This document shows positions 21,209 through 31,600 of a stretch of 64,000 nt of DNA, in pieces. The notes under the pieces were generated by a model. It was given only the letters and a program-made list of their open reading frames with translations, searched no databases and was not told where the DNA came from. The first letter of the stretch is position 1. Each line of letters begins with the position of its first letter. Source of the stretch: Symbiodinium natans (Eukaryota; Sar; Dinophyceae; Suessiales; Symbiodiniaceae). A program made the translations under genes and the position numbers. Location of the stretch: the NCBI GenBank assembly GCA_905221605.1, contig CAJNDS010002346.1, positions 62,001 through 126,000 on the forward strand, in the 5' to 3' direction.

Positions 21209-21320
21209 GTACTTATAATTAACCACAGTTATAAGTCCACTTATAACCTACTTAGGGGACTTCGGGGGCTTATAAGCACAGTTATACTTGGGGTTATAAC
21301 TACCCTGAACATCCAAGTAT
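21209..21320. mobile_element. Inverted-repeat element family A, copy A5, nested
   Basis: The interior (ACTTATAATTAACCACAGTT to TTATAACTACCC) and the right end ATCCAAGTA match family A. It sits inside a larger inverted repeat (about 21,174-21,405) whose arms share ACATGGTCCCTTA-type sequence, suggesting nesting in a family D element. Confidence 0.6.
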
Positions 21321-21827
21321 ACCCTATGCAAACTGAAGGGCCCATACATGAGAACCCTTGAAAAAAGGTAAGGGACCATATTAAGGGACCATGTAACTGC
21401 TCTGAGCATTGAGCGCAATCTAGGGGCCTATTCGTCTAGAATGTTTTGTTGGGGGTATGAACAGATACATGTACACATCTATATTAAGACACATATGTAT
21501 ATACACATATGGAGCGATGTAGGTGTATATATATATACACACACACATATTGTCAATTTGTGGGGACAAGATTGGTATCATATCGGTTTTGGCTCCTGCA
21601 TTACCTTGGGGTCTAGGTCCACCAAGTCGCAGAGACTGTCGCCGCATTCTGGACCTCAGCAGCCGCCAGGAAGCACACAAGTGCCCTACACCCTAAACCC
21701 TAAACCCGAAACCCTAAGCCCTAAACCCTAAATCCTAAATCCTAAACCCTAACCCAAAACCCTAAACCCCAACTCAAGCGCTCAACCCCTACACCCCGAA
21801 ACCCCGAAACTCAATGCCTCGGAAAGG

Positions 21828-22010
21828 TTGTTTAACAAATCATATATTCGAAGGCTACAAACTCCTCCCCAAAACCCTAACCCTGGCAATTTTGACTCCT
21901 CTCCCCTCACCCCATGTATACCAGAAGAGTGGGCCGTCCCCAGGAACCCCAAACCTACTTTTGCTTGTGGGGTTCAGCAACCTCCCAAGAACATTAACCC
22001 TCAACACTAA
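21828..22010 (+). CDS. Unassigned ORF (60 codons)
   Basis: A plus frame open for 60 codons with no ATG; the better-looking part is LTPCIPEEWAVPRNPKPTFA. A second plus frame is also open. It is flanked on both sides by CCCTAAA-like repeats. No family recognised. Confidence 0.2.
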   Translation: MFNKSYIRRLQTPPQNPNPGNFDSSPLTPCIPEEWAVPRNPKPTFACGVQQPPKNINPQH

Positions 22011-22247
22011 ACCCTAGCCCTAAACTTACCCTAATCCCTAGACCCTAAGTCCTAAGCGGTTTTGGGTCTTAGGAAAAATCTGAAGCCTCGGCCCTCATAA
22101 GCCCTGCAGAACGCCAAAGCTCCGACAAGATCTCTTAAAATCCGAAAACCGCCTAATCCCTTTAGGTTTAGGGTTTAGGGTTTAGGGTTTGGGGTTTGGG
22201 GTTTAGGATTTAGGGTTTGGGCGGTTTGGGGCTTAGGGTCCCTAAAC

Positions 22248-22365
22248 CCAGGGCGCCGGCAGTACAGGTGGGCTACGTTTGCCTCCGTGTGGAGGCATTC
22301 CACGCAGTACCTTTCGCCAGAACTTGTTGCAAATGTAGGGAGAGGAGAATCAAAGTAAAGGAGTA
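22248..22365 (-). CDS. Putative exon with CxxC motif
   Basis: A minus island of 118 nt between GTGTCGAG| and CCTGG|GTTTAGGG. The translation includes LYFDSPLPTFATSSGERYCV followed by a Cys-x-x-Cys/His stretch ending AHLYCRRPG. The donor GT lies in a telomere-like unit (plus CCTAAACCC at 22,241-22,249). The Cys/His content recalls the exon at 18,127-18,222, but no family can be named. Confidence 0.4.
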
Positions 22366-22793
22366 CTCGACACCCTACCGGATCTGAGCACAGCTCCCCC
22401 CCGGTCCCCTCCAAAGTGCAGCTAAAGCAGACCCAGATGTGTGGGGAACCGTACCGTAATCCGGCAACCTAAGCCCTAAATCCTAAACCCCGAAATCTAG
22501 GCCCCAAACCCTGGAAATCAGGAATACACCACATGTTTTACTCGGACGGCGTGTATATAAATACATAAGTAAAAATACATAAAAAATAGATTCCATAGCC
22601 GCCTGCATCTAGCGGTTTCGGGCTCTGGGCCGGGTGGGCAGACGGGTGCAGAGACTCAGACCGCTCCTTTTCATGCTTCCATAAGATGCGTCATCGGAGT
22701 GGTTCAGGTGACGCTGCCCCTGTCGCTGACATCCGAAAGCAAGATGCCAGAGCCGATTGGCAGTAATTGAATTTTTGCTAGGAGAGAAACGGG

Positions 22794-22847
22794 GCTTCGT
22801 TTACTATTTAGTGTTTCCACGCTTCGTTTACTATTTAGTGTTTCCAC
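22794..22847 (+). repeat. 27-bp perfect tandem duplication
   Basis: GCTTCGTTTACTATTTAGTG plus TTTCCAC occurs twice without interruption. Confidence 0.95.
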
Positions 22848-23300
22848 AAGTGAGCAGCTGCAATTACTTGTGGCTGCCGGCTGCTTATGTGGTCTACTGG
22901 ACTGTTCTGGCCACACCGTGCGCTCACCGTAACACTGCACGGACGCTGATGGCAGCAGGGGGGGGCATCCGATTACTTGCTGTTGGCTCGAAGACTCTTC
23001 ACATGTGTCACCAACACGCTACATCCCCAAAACCCCAGCTCTAAACCCTAGACCCCAAACTTCTCCCCAACAAAAAGTAAACCTGTAAGCCTTGAAGCCT
23101 TGTTGATGACTCCCCATGCTCCGAAACGCGCGAAGGGTGGCCGGGCACTGCGCTGCTATGAAACAGCCATGCCCACTCCCTGGGTGTCTTGAGGGGCTTG
23201 TGGGCTTTGGGGTAAAGGGTTTAGGGTCAAGGGCTTAGGGTTTTTAGGGTACAGGGCTTTAGGGTTGTGGGTTGTAGGGTATAGGGTGGGAGTTTGCAAG

Positions 23301-23454
23301 GTTCAGTGAAATCATGACGCTCCACATTCACAAAAGCTCTGCGTGGCTTTGGATGGCGCCCCTTTCGGCCGCCATGCGCGAGAGAAGCATATGGCTGCCT
23401 GTTGAGCTCAGCTGGTGCCGTAGCCATTCGCAGTGGCTGGAACCAGCCTCGAAG
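23301..23454 (+). CDS. Putative exon, unassigned gene
   Basis: A plus frame open from TTTGCAAG| to TCGAAG|GTGGGTTTAGGG. The donor (AAG|GTGGGT) is a good consensus, with the telomere-like array starting inside the intron. An ATG lies at 23,314. The translation includes MTLHIHKSSAWLWMAPLSAA. The minus strand is also open with basic, protein-like sequence, so strand is not certain. Confidence 0.35.
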
Positions 23455-24047
23455 GTGGGTTTAGGGTTTAGGGTTTACGGTTTAGGGTTTAGGGCTTAGG
23501 GTTTAGGGTTGAGGATGTAGCTGGTGCACGTGCGGCTTACATTACATAGGTGAGGTCATTTTGCAGCTCGGAAGTCCAACCCTGCCTGCGCTGCCCTGCA
23601 GTAAACCCTGACCCCTAAAACCCTTAAACCTCTGAATCCCTGAACCAATAAGCCCCAAAACCCTAAACCCCTGTCACCCCTATAACCCTTAGCCCCTAAA
23701 ACCCGAGACCCCTGCAACCCTAAACCCCTATAAGCACGACAACCCCTTTTACCCTAAACCCCTAAAACCCTGCAAGCCTAAACCTCTAAACCGCTATCAC
23801 CCTCCCCTATAACCCCTTTAACCCCTATAACCTAACCTAAACCCCTAAAACTCCTATAACTCTACACCCTGAACCCCTAAAACCCTGTAAGCCTAAACCC
23901 CTGAAACCCTAAACCCCAAACCCCTAAAACCCTGTAACCCTAAACCCCTAAACCCTAAACCTCAAAACTTCTTCTGCAGAATCTCAGGCTCCCACTCCTG
24001 CCCCTCGACTTCATCTAAGAGCCGGCCTCGGGGTCTTGATGCCTAAA

Positions 24048-24152
24048 CTTAGGGTTTAGGGTTTAGGGTTTAGGGTTTAGGGTTTAGGGTTTAGGGTTTA
24101 GGGTTTAGGGTTTAGGGTTTAGGGTTTAGGGTTTAGGGTTTAGGGTTTAGGG
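24048..24152 (+). repeat. TTTAGGG array (~15 perfect units)
   Basis: Fifteen nearly perfect units in a row. Confidence 0.96.
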
Positions 24153-24375
24153 CTCGCCCCCTCATGAAGGCTGTGATTGAGGGTGAAGAAACTTAATTAA
24201 GAGGAGGTTGTTGTCTTTTTTGGGGGGAGGGGAGAGGGGAGGGGGGAGAAGTACATGGCCAACACGGCAGTTCAAACCTCGGTCAACATGTGTCCGGTGC
24301 TCTTGCGGAGTGGCTCATGTTCCCGCATGTGTTCCTCCTTGGCTGCACTTAGGAGGGTAGCTATAAATTAACCTT

Positions 24376-24450
24376 TTCGCTGCCTTACTAGGAAACCCAA
24401 TAAGCCCAACAAGGCTAAGGATGTAAAGTTACAATAAAGCACCACAAAGC
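24376..24450 (+). repeat. Dispersed repeat E, copy 2
   Basis: Diverged second copy of positions 1-75, sharing GCTGCCTTA, AACCCAATAA, GGATGTAAAGTTACA and AAAGCACCACAA. Confidence 0.5.
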
Positions 24451-24525
24451 CTCGACCCTCTCACATATGCTGACACCCTGACCTGCGCGCAGAAGCTTGG
24501 CGAGATGAATGACATCGAGCCCTAA
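24450..24525. CDS. Putative exon next to repeat E, strand ambiguous
   Basis: On plus, after CACAAAG the frame LTYADTLTCAQKLGEMNDIE is open and closes with a TAA supplied by the first CCCTAAA unit. On minus, directly after a TTTAG|GG edge, the frame reads DVIHLAKLLRAGQGVSICER. Both are protein-like, and the minus reading has an acceptor of the same type as at 9036 and 24808. Confidence 0.33.
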
Positions 24526-24807
24526 ACCCTAAAACCCTAAACCCTAAACCCTAAACCCTAAACCCTAAACCCTAAACCCTAAACCCTAAACCCTCTAAGG
24601 CTTGGAGGGCCCGGCAGCCTCGACTTAAATGATCTAAGAGATCCGACGAGGCCGGAAGATTTAGAACGCAGATCACGCAGATCCTAAGTCTCCTAGATGG
24701 GAGGTTTACGGTTTGGGGTTGAGATCCTAAACCCTAAACCCTAAACCCTAAACCCTATAAACTATAAACCCTAAACCCTAAACCCTACACCCTAAAAGGC
24801 GGTTTAG

Positions 24808-24918
24808 GGTTTCGCCAAAGAGCCCAACTTCGGTGGTAGCAGGCTCAACGAGCTTCGGGCTAAGATAGCGACCACTTCATCCTACTGGCTCTTCATGAAG
24901 GAAAAGAGTACCCTCTAT
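24808..24918 (+). CDS. Putative internal exon, unassigned gene
   Basis: Exactly 37 codons, phase 0 to 0. It begins immediately after the AG of a TTTAGGG unit (GGTTTAG|GG) and ends CTCTAT|GTTTAGGG. Both splice-like edges therefore lie in heptamer sequence. The translation (KEPNFGGSRLNELRAKIATT, then SSYWLFMKEKSTLY) is strongly protein-like. An in-frame TAG just upstream rules out a longer exon on the left. No family recognised. This is the clearest example of the exon/heptamer arrangement. Confidence 0.5.
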
Positions 24919-25417
24919 GTTTAGGGTTTAGGGTTTAGGGTTTAGGGTTTAGGGGTTAACAAGTAGAGGCAAGGGGATATGAGGTGCCTAATTCCCTCAT
25001 TCCCTACTGAGAACCAGTTTGGGCTTTACAATTTGGGGGGGGTGTTGGCCCAGAACTATAGAGCATGACAAGTGATAAGGGGATGATTAGAGTAAGGCCC
25101 AACTCATAAATTCTATAAAGCCTGAACCCCTAAACCTATAAACCGTGTAAACGCCTAGATTCCCTAAACCCTATAAACCCCAAACCCCTAAACCCTGAAC
25201 TCTAACTCCTAAACCCCTAAACCCGATAAGCCCCAAACCCCCCAAACCCTAATCGTGCTTGGCCTCAGACCTAGAAATCCTAAACCCTAAACCCTAAACC
25301 CTAAACCCAAAACCCTAAACCGCACGTGCTTGGCCTCGGACCTAGAACCTGCGGCTCCCTTGGGTTGACGCGGCGCCGGCGCCGTATTCGCCAGATGCCT
25401 CCTGCCTCGGACCAGCA

Positions 25418-25560
25418 GGGGGGGGGGGGGGGGGGGGGGGTAGGGTTTAGGGTTTAGAGTTTAGGGTTTAGGGTTTAGGGTTTTAGGGTTTTAGGGTTTA
25501 GGGTTTAGGGTTTAGGGTTTAGGGTTTAGGGTTTAGGGTTTAGGGTTTAGGGTTTAGGGT
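25418..25560 (+). repeat. 23-G run followed by TTTAGGG array
   Basis: Twenty-three G (25,418-25,440) run directly into about 17 TTTAGGG units, with degenerate units to about 25,760. The GC-rich island to the left (25,321-25,417) has an open minus frame but no clean edges. Confidence 0.93.
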
Positions 25561-26077
25561 GGCGGGAGGGCCTTTGGGGAGTTCAGGGTTTCAGGGTTTA
25601 GGGCTTTCAGGGTTTAGGGAGTGGCTTCGGGGAGGTTAGGGTTTCAAGGTTTAGGGAGTTTGTAGGGAATCTAGACAATTCGGGGTTTCAGCGTTTAGGG
25701 GGTTTTGGGAGTCTAGGGAGTTCAGAGGTTAGGGAGGTTTTATAGGGTTTCAGTTTAGGTATGGGAGTCCAGGGCTTAGCGTGCTCATATCATTGAGGGT
25801 GCCGGGTTTCGGGGTTTAGGGTTGTTTGAGTGGTTAGGGCCCAGGGGCTACTTATGCATTTTTTTGGGTGTTGCAGGGGTTTAAGGTTTGGGGGCCGGCC
25901 AAAAAGTTTGGGACTGTGGGCTGAGTGTGTAAACTTCAATCAATACGCCCTAGAAGCCCCAGCTAGACACAACATTGACCCTAAACCCTAAACCCTAAAC
26001 CCTAAACCCTAAACCCTAAACCCTCTCAAAATCCGCCAACAAATTCTCAACACCCGCCAAAAACACCCCTCTGACAG

Positions 26078-26155
26078 GGTCCCAGGCCAGGAGCACCGCT
26101 GCCAGGATGGCAAAACCTCCCCAGCCTCAGAAGATGATCGGCCCAAAGCCGATAG
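26078..26155 (+). CDS. Putative exon with AG|GC donor
   Basis: A 78-nt plus island after CTCTGACAG| and ending GCCGATAG|GCTTTAGGG. The translation includes VPGQEHRCQDGKTSPASEDD. CCCTAAA lies left (25,979-26,025) and TTTAGGG right (from 26,160). The GC donor fits known dinoflagellate usage. No family recognised. Confidence 0.35.
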
Positions 26156-26463
26156 GCTTTAGGGACTTACGGGTTTAGGGTTTAGGGTTTAGAGTTTCGG
26201 GTCTAGGGTTTAGGGTTTTTTGCTATGTATAGGTTTTAGGGACTTAGGGGTTTCAGGGTGAAGTGGGTTCCGAGTAACTTTTATACCCGTGAACGGACAT
26301 GCAGCTTAACTTTGGTCGATTTGCTTCTACATGGGATCAGTTTTGAGGCTTGGGTGGCACGTGTTTGAGGAGCTTAGTGCTTTGAGATGTCAAGGGTTTT
26401 GCTGTGATTGCTTCAGGTATTGGGTTACTTCATGGCGTTTCTTGTGTTCATTAGAACTTCGGT

Positions 26464-26546
26464 AAACCCTAAACCGTAAACCTAAACCCTAAACCCTAAA
26501 CCCTAAACCCTAAACCCTAAACCCTAAACCCTAAACCCTAAACCTA
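26464..26546 (-). repeat. CCCTAAA array (~11 units)
   Basis: Near-perfect units. A 103-bp GC-rich island, open on both strands, separates it from degenerate TTTAGGG at 26,650. Confidence 0.93.
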
Positions 26547-26746
26547 TTTGGGCTCTGCTTTGAGAACCCAGACGCCTCCGAGCCCAGAGATCCCGCAGAA
26601 TCTCCTGGGAGCGCCCGCCCGCAGACAAGCCCGCCAAAACTCCCAGCGAGCTTAAGGTTTAGGGTTTTAGGGTTTTGAGGTTTGAGGTTTAGGGTTTAGG
26701 GTTTTCGGGTTTTAGGGTGTCAGGGTGTAAGGTGTAGAGTTTAGGG

Positions 26747-27897
26747 TTACATCGGTTAGCCAGTTTGCCATAGGGCGGGGATGATCACAGTATTTGGCTT
26801 CTGGGGTAAAATTTCACAAGTTGGGGTTTTCTGGGCCAACAAGGGGTTTGCTCATACATGCCCCGTATACGAACATGCATATGTACTACTACAGATGCAG
26901 ATGTGTATACATCTGTATGTATAATATATCTATATACATATATATATATATATATGAGATTTTATGTATTTAGGGAATTGTAAATACGGAAGTGGACTAT
27001 GCGGGATGCTTTGTTCAGTGCTTTTTCCAAATTAACAACCATATGGAAGACACCCACGAAGCCGAAATCCTGGGAGACTCTTGCCGGAGATACCGGCTCC
27101 CTGAAGGACTTCTTAAACATCGGGTTTTTGAAGCAGCAGAAACTGCGCGCAAAACTGTCGCATTCCTAGCTGTACTTTGCGTGCATAGAATACAGAAAAC
27201 AATTTTGGGAGACGCTTCCCCTGAAATCCTGAAAGCCCAACTCCTTAAAACATCCTGAACAAACTGATGCTCCCACCCTCGGTGTGGGGTAATTAGTCAA
27301 CCACGCGCCTCGCCCACCCCTCACCCGTGCCCCGCCCGGTCTCCTGGCTGTCCCTGGAGTCCCTGGAGTGCCCCCCCAGACAATCCTGCGAAGAGTCCCT
27401 CCGAGTGTCCGTGCCCGCCCCCAGAGTGTCCCGCGAGTATCTCTCAAGTGCATGAGCCCACCCTTTCAGACAATCCGGGAGAGAGTCTCCGCTTAGTTGT
27501 AGGTTGGGGATGATCGACAAAAAGATTTGTTTGCGCTGCTTGCTTTTGCGCATCGCATTGACCGTATTTTGCGTTTCCCGCGTGGAGACCCAAACAACCA
27601 AAACGAATCCTGCCAGATTGCACGGAGCACTTTTTAACCGTCTTAACCTATAAACTACTTGTGAAACGTAGAAGTTACTTATGGGCACAGTTATATGATG
27701 GGCGAATATATACATATTTTTCAGGTTACTTATAAGTGACGTTAAGTACTTTGACTTTCGTGATTTCACTTGTTTAACCGGATGCCCTTGGTGGAGAGCT
27801 TAAAGTTTCGATGTTGTGGACTCAGCTTGGAGGCCGCAAGCTTATTATTGGTTTAGGGTCGGGAGTTGTACGGCTGAGGTTTTAGAGCCCAAAGATC
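26747..27897. other. Unique DNA before the copia insertion
   Basis: Holds a TA microsatellite (about 26,915-26,955), a weak plus frame (26,992-27,258, starting at GTG) and a weak minus frame (27,293-27,769, with repeated Ser-Arg-Asp motifs from a short tandem repeat). I recognise no gene in it. Confidence 0.6.
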
Positions 27898-27902
27898 TTA
27901 TC
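27898..27902. repeat. Target-site duplication TTATC, left
   Basis: TTATC directly precedes the LTR here and is repeated at 36,962-36,966 directly after the other LTR. Five base pairs is the usual length for copia-type integrases. Confidence 0.95.
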
Positions 27903-28037
27903 TGCTAAACTTCAAGTCGCTCTTTTTCCTTGAACCGGTAAAAGCGCTGTCGGTAAAACATGAGTCACAAATCCACACATGCTCATCAACCCTTTGGGTT
28001 GGTAGGTGGGGTTCCCAGGTAGTAGAAAAACTTTACA
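27903..28037 (-). repeat. 3' LTR of copia copy 1
   Basis: 135 bp, identical to 36,827-36,961. Very short for an LTR; it contains the imperfect palindrome CAACCCTTTGGGTTGG. Confidence 0.96.
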
Positions 28038-28047
28038 CCCCGCCTTG
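28038..28047 (-). other. Polypurine tract of copia copy 1
   Basis: On minus CAAGGCGGGG directly precedes the 3' LTR, where the plus-strand primer is expected. One C interrupts the purines. Copy 2 has the same at 55,771-55,780. Confidence 0.8.
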
Positions 28048-28287
28048 ATGTTGTGCGAACTGTAAGCTCAACATCACTCTACAGTAACGGGTTTGTAGAA
28101 ACTGTACAGGTATGTCGTTGGGCTCATCTGGTATTGTGCGATGGCCTCGTTGTGCTCTCCCTATTGGAGTCCTTGCACTCGGTGAAAACTGTTCCCACTG
28201 CTTCCTCGTGGGTAACACTTCGCTCAGGTAAGCTTGTACTCGTTGTAGCTCACACTGTACGGAAAAGTGAAACATTCCATCATTCAC

Positions 28288-28683
28288 TCACATGGTCCCG
28301 GGCCTGCAATTGCCACAAGGACGGTAGTGCAATCTCGCATGCACTGCTGCACTGTAAGTGAATCTCTCTGACCTTTGCACATCTGCACATGTAGGTCGGT
28401 GGTACCTCTTGCCATGAGGCGTGTACACATAATGGGGTTGTGCTCGTAGCTGTTCGTCCACATCCTGTGCCATAGGAATGATATTAACCATTCCCCATTC
28501 TTGAAATCGCCTTGCAAGCTCTTCGTCATTCACATGGATTTGGCTTGCTGGTACTGTACTGATTCCAGGCATCCCATTACCACTGCCTGTCGCTGAATCC
28601 TCTGGTGCATCACGGAAATACATATTGACTGCCCTTGCTGTACGTTGAACATCATCCTCATCGGGCGGACAATACTTTTGCAC
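28288..28683 (-). pseudogene. Detached C-terminal part of the copia polyprotein, copy 1
   Basis: A 131-codon frame equivalent to the last ~130 residues of the copy 2 polyprotein. It ends with the Ada-like zinc motif ([10 protein letters not shown] ... YRPCGNCRP). It is out of frame with the main ORF because of one extra base near 28,700-28,706 (plus ATTCCTTCCTG against ATTCCTCCTG in copy 2). It could be expressed only with a frameshift, so copy 1 probably makes a polyprotein lacking this domain. Confidence 0.9.
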
Positions 28684-31600
28684 AAATCTTCGAATAGTGA
28701 ATTCCTTCCTGCGGTTCCTGTGGTCCTTCTTCCTGCGGTTCCTGTGGTCCTTCTTCCTGTGGTTCCTGTGGTCCTTCTTCCTGTGGTTCCTGTGGTCCTT
28801 CTTCCTGTGGTTCCTGTGGTCCTTCTTCCTGTGGTTCCTGTGGTCCTTCTTCCTGTGGTTCCTGTGGTCCTTCTTCCTGTGGTTCCTGTCGTCCTTCGTT
28901 CACCTTCTGCTCGACCATGTAGAACAAGAGTAAAGCGAAAATTCCTCCTAGTAGCACACTGAAAAGAATAATCCATCCACTCACTTCCTTCACATAGATG
29001 AAAACAAATTCTCGTTCTTCTCGTTCTCGTCCTCCAAAATCGTCTGGCTGTCCTGCAATCTGAGAAATCATATTCACCATCATTGTCAAGTACATCGCTC
29101 TAGCCGTCTTGCTTCCACGCTCGCTCAACAAAGTTGCACGTAGTGCTCGAACTTGGCTTCGGCAAACTTCACCTGCCACATGTTCCATTGCTTCTTCTTT
29201 CCCATAACGCTCATGACTTTCTCCATTCCACACCATGGCTCCAATATGGTACATGAGAAATCTCCTTCGAGATACTCCTAAGCGCTTTGTATTCAAGTCG
29301 GCAATGTTCAATTTGGTAGGCACTGGCTTTGCTTTGAAGCTGTTGTTCTTCACCCCTCGCTGAAGCCATAATACTCTCAGATCGATATGTTTGAGTCCTC
29401 CGACTCCTGTTCGCATCATCCATTGTCTTCCCGCACTTGAATCCATCCGGATCTCCACGAGTAACTTTCCTGCAAGAAACATCCACAACTTCTTCAGTAA
29501 CATCGCTTCTGATGCTCCTCCTGAGCATGCTAGCACTTCGGACTCTGCCGAACTTAAAGCTGTAGCTTTCTGGGTCCTGCTATACGAAAGTACTGGCACT
29601 GCATTCACACACACAATCACTGATGATGTAGACCATCTCGCTTCACGGTCTGATGCCCAATCTGCATCCGTGAATACTTCCATACTGTGTGTTCCTTTCT
29701 TTTCTTCGTCTTCTTCTTCTTGCTCTTCTCTTTGATAGATCGCATCCATCATCTTGTTTCCAACCTTTGTGTACTTCAGTAGGAATCCCAGTTGCTCTGT
29801 TCCTTGCACATAGAGCAAAGCTTGTTTCAAACAGGTTAACGCTTGTTCCGTTGGCTTCGACATCTTACTTGCCAAACACTTCGTCACATGCTGTAAATCC
29901 CATCGGTCTTGAGAAATGTACAACAGTGTTCCCAACGCTGAACGAAACTTCTTGCACTCGTTCTCCTCCAGTTCTTTGGAATTGTCCACTGTTCCAATCA
30001 GCTGGTGCTCTGGGGTTTGTCTTGGCTTTCGGTTCCCCAGCTTGTAGAGTCCTCTAAGCTTCTCGTAGTGCTTCTTCGACACTGTCACCAAAATTCCTTC
30101 TTCAAGGAACTCATAGGTCCTCTTCAGGTAATGAAGCTGTTCTCCCGATCCCCGGTGGGATGGGAACGGTCCCTCAACTGTGAGCTTGAAAAACTTCTCT
30201 AGCTCGCATATCAGCCATCTTCCTTCGCCTTTCGCACCTGCAACTAGCTCGTCGTCGACATGAATCGACACTGCAATCTTCTTCACTCGGTGCTTCAAGA
30301 TTGAGGGTATCCCAACAAATTGCTCAAATCCCAAACGCTTCAAAATCTCAACCAAATGGGTAAACCATTGTTCTGCCGCTGATCTTTGCCCTGGCAGACA
30401 CTTCTCCACTTTCCATACATGGTCTTCATCCAAACCAAGTAGTGTTCGAATCCACGGTGAGATATCAGCATACATCAGAGCTTTCTGCGTGACTTGCAAG
30501 AATGCGTCACGAATGTCAAGAACTGTAAGCTCCCAATTGTAGATGAGATGAAAAAGAAACATCATTCGCACTGCTGCGTGTCCTGACGTAGGACTAAAAG
30601 TCTCCTCCGTGCTCTGGGCTCCCGCACGGAATTCCCGACACACAATTCTGCATCTACGCTTCCAAACTCCATCTCTCTTTCTCCAATCGAAAACTGTCCT
30701 TAGTGTCAGAAACTTACCTTCCTCTGAACACTCTTCCTTCTTGATCGTCTTCACAACCTTCATGTTGGCGAGTTTGTCAAGTTCAGCTTTTCCTGCCTCT
30801 GCATCCAATCTTTCAAGTTCCTCTTCGCTGACTTTCGGTGGTCGATCCTCATCTTCTTCTTCTCCTTCACTATCCGCTTCATATTCCTCTTCGCATTCCT
30901 TCCAGACTCTTTCTTCCCAAAGGTCATCTTCATGATATCCTGTTTCGTCTTCCTGTTCTTCTACCTGTCCGGCGTACAACGGTGGAAATAGACTTCCTTT
31001 CGGACTTCCAGGATCAGCACTTGTAGGTGAACTTTCCGCAGTCTTTTGTTGCTTCGTTGGTGGCTCCTCAGCATCTGCTGTTTTACTAGCTTTCGCAGGT
31101 TCCTCTCTTTCTTCTCCTTCAGTTTCTCTCTTTTGTCCCCCGCCTTGGTTGGAATCCGTTGATGAACTTCGAGGTGTAGGTTGACCACTGCTCAGCAATA
31201 GATCACTGATTGTGTCATGCTTTGAACTTTCCACATCAGATCCTGCTTCATCTCCTGCTGGCTCTGGCTCATTTTCTCCTCCTTCTTTCTCTTTGCCTGG
31301 TTCTTCCACGATTCTCGGTAACGGTGCCGCATGCGCGGTGTGCCCTAGCCTTGGGGCTTTCTTCGTCCAAGGAGAACCCTGAAGTTGAAGGGTCTCACGT
31401 GCGCGCCACGCTGGTTGTGTGCGCCGCACAGATCTTGACGTAAAGATCCCATCTTTTGACGTAATCACGTCCATGTCCCGGTCGTCCTTTCCAACCCATA
31501 TTCCTCCTGTCCACAAGGATCGATTCTTCACTCCTCCAGGCTTGGCCAGACCAAACACATACTCTCCGAAGGGTAAAATCTGCCCTTGGTATGGTCTCCC

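Larger units (their letters stand above)
1..27900. other. Interstitial telomere-like repeat field
   Basis: The heptamer TTTAGGG or its complement CCCTAAA, often with one-base variants, recurs in more than fifty short arrays in both orientations. Arrays are separated by 60-600 bp of non-repeat sequence. No ORF longer than about 160 codons is convincing here. Stretches not listed separately (for example 300-890, 5,000-5,400, 6,230-6,780, 17,730-18,000, 19,700-20,290, 22,450-22,750, 23,590-24,040) hold only degenerate heptamers and unique DNA in which I recognise nothing. TTTAGGG is the telomere unit of plants and several dinoflagellates, so this is telomere-like DNA inside a contig rather than a chromosome end. 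Confidence 0.9.
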
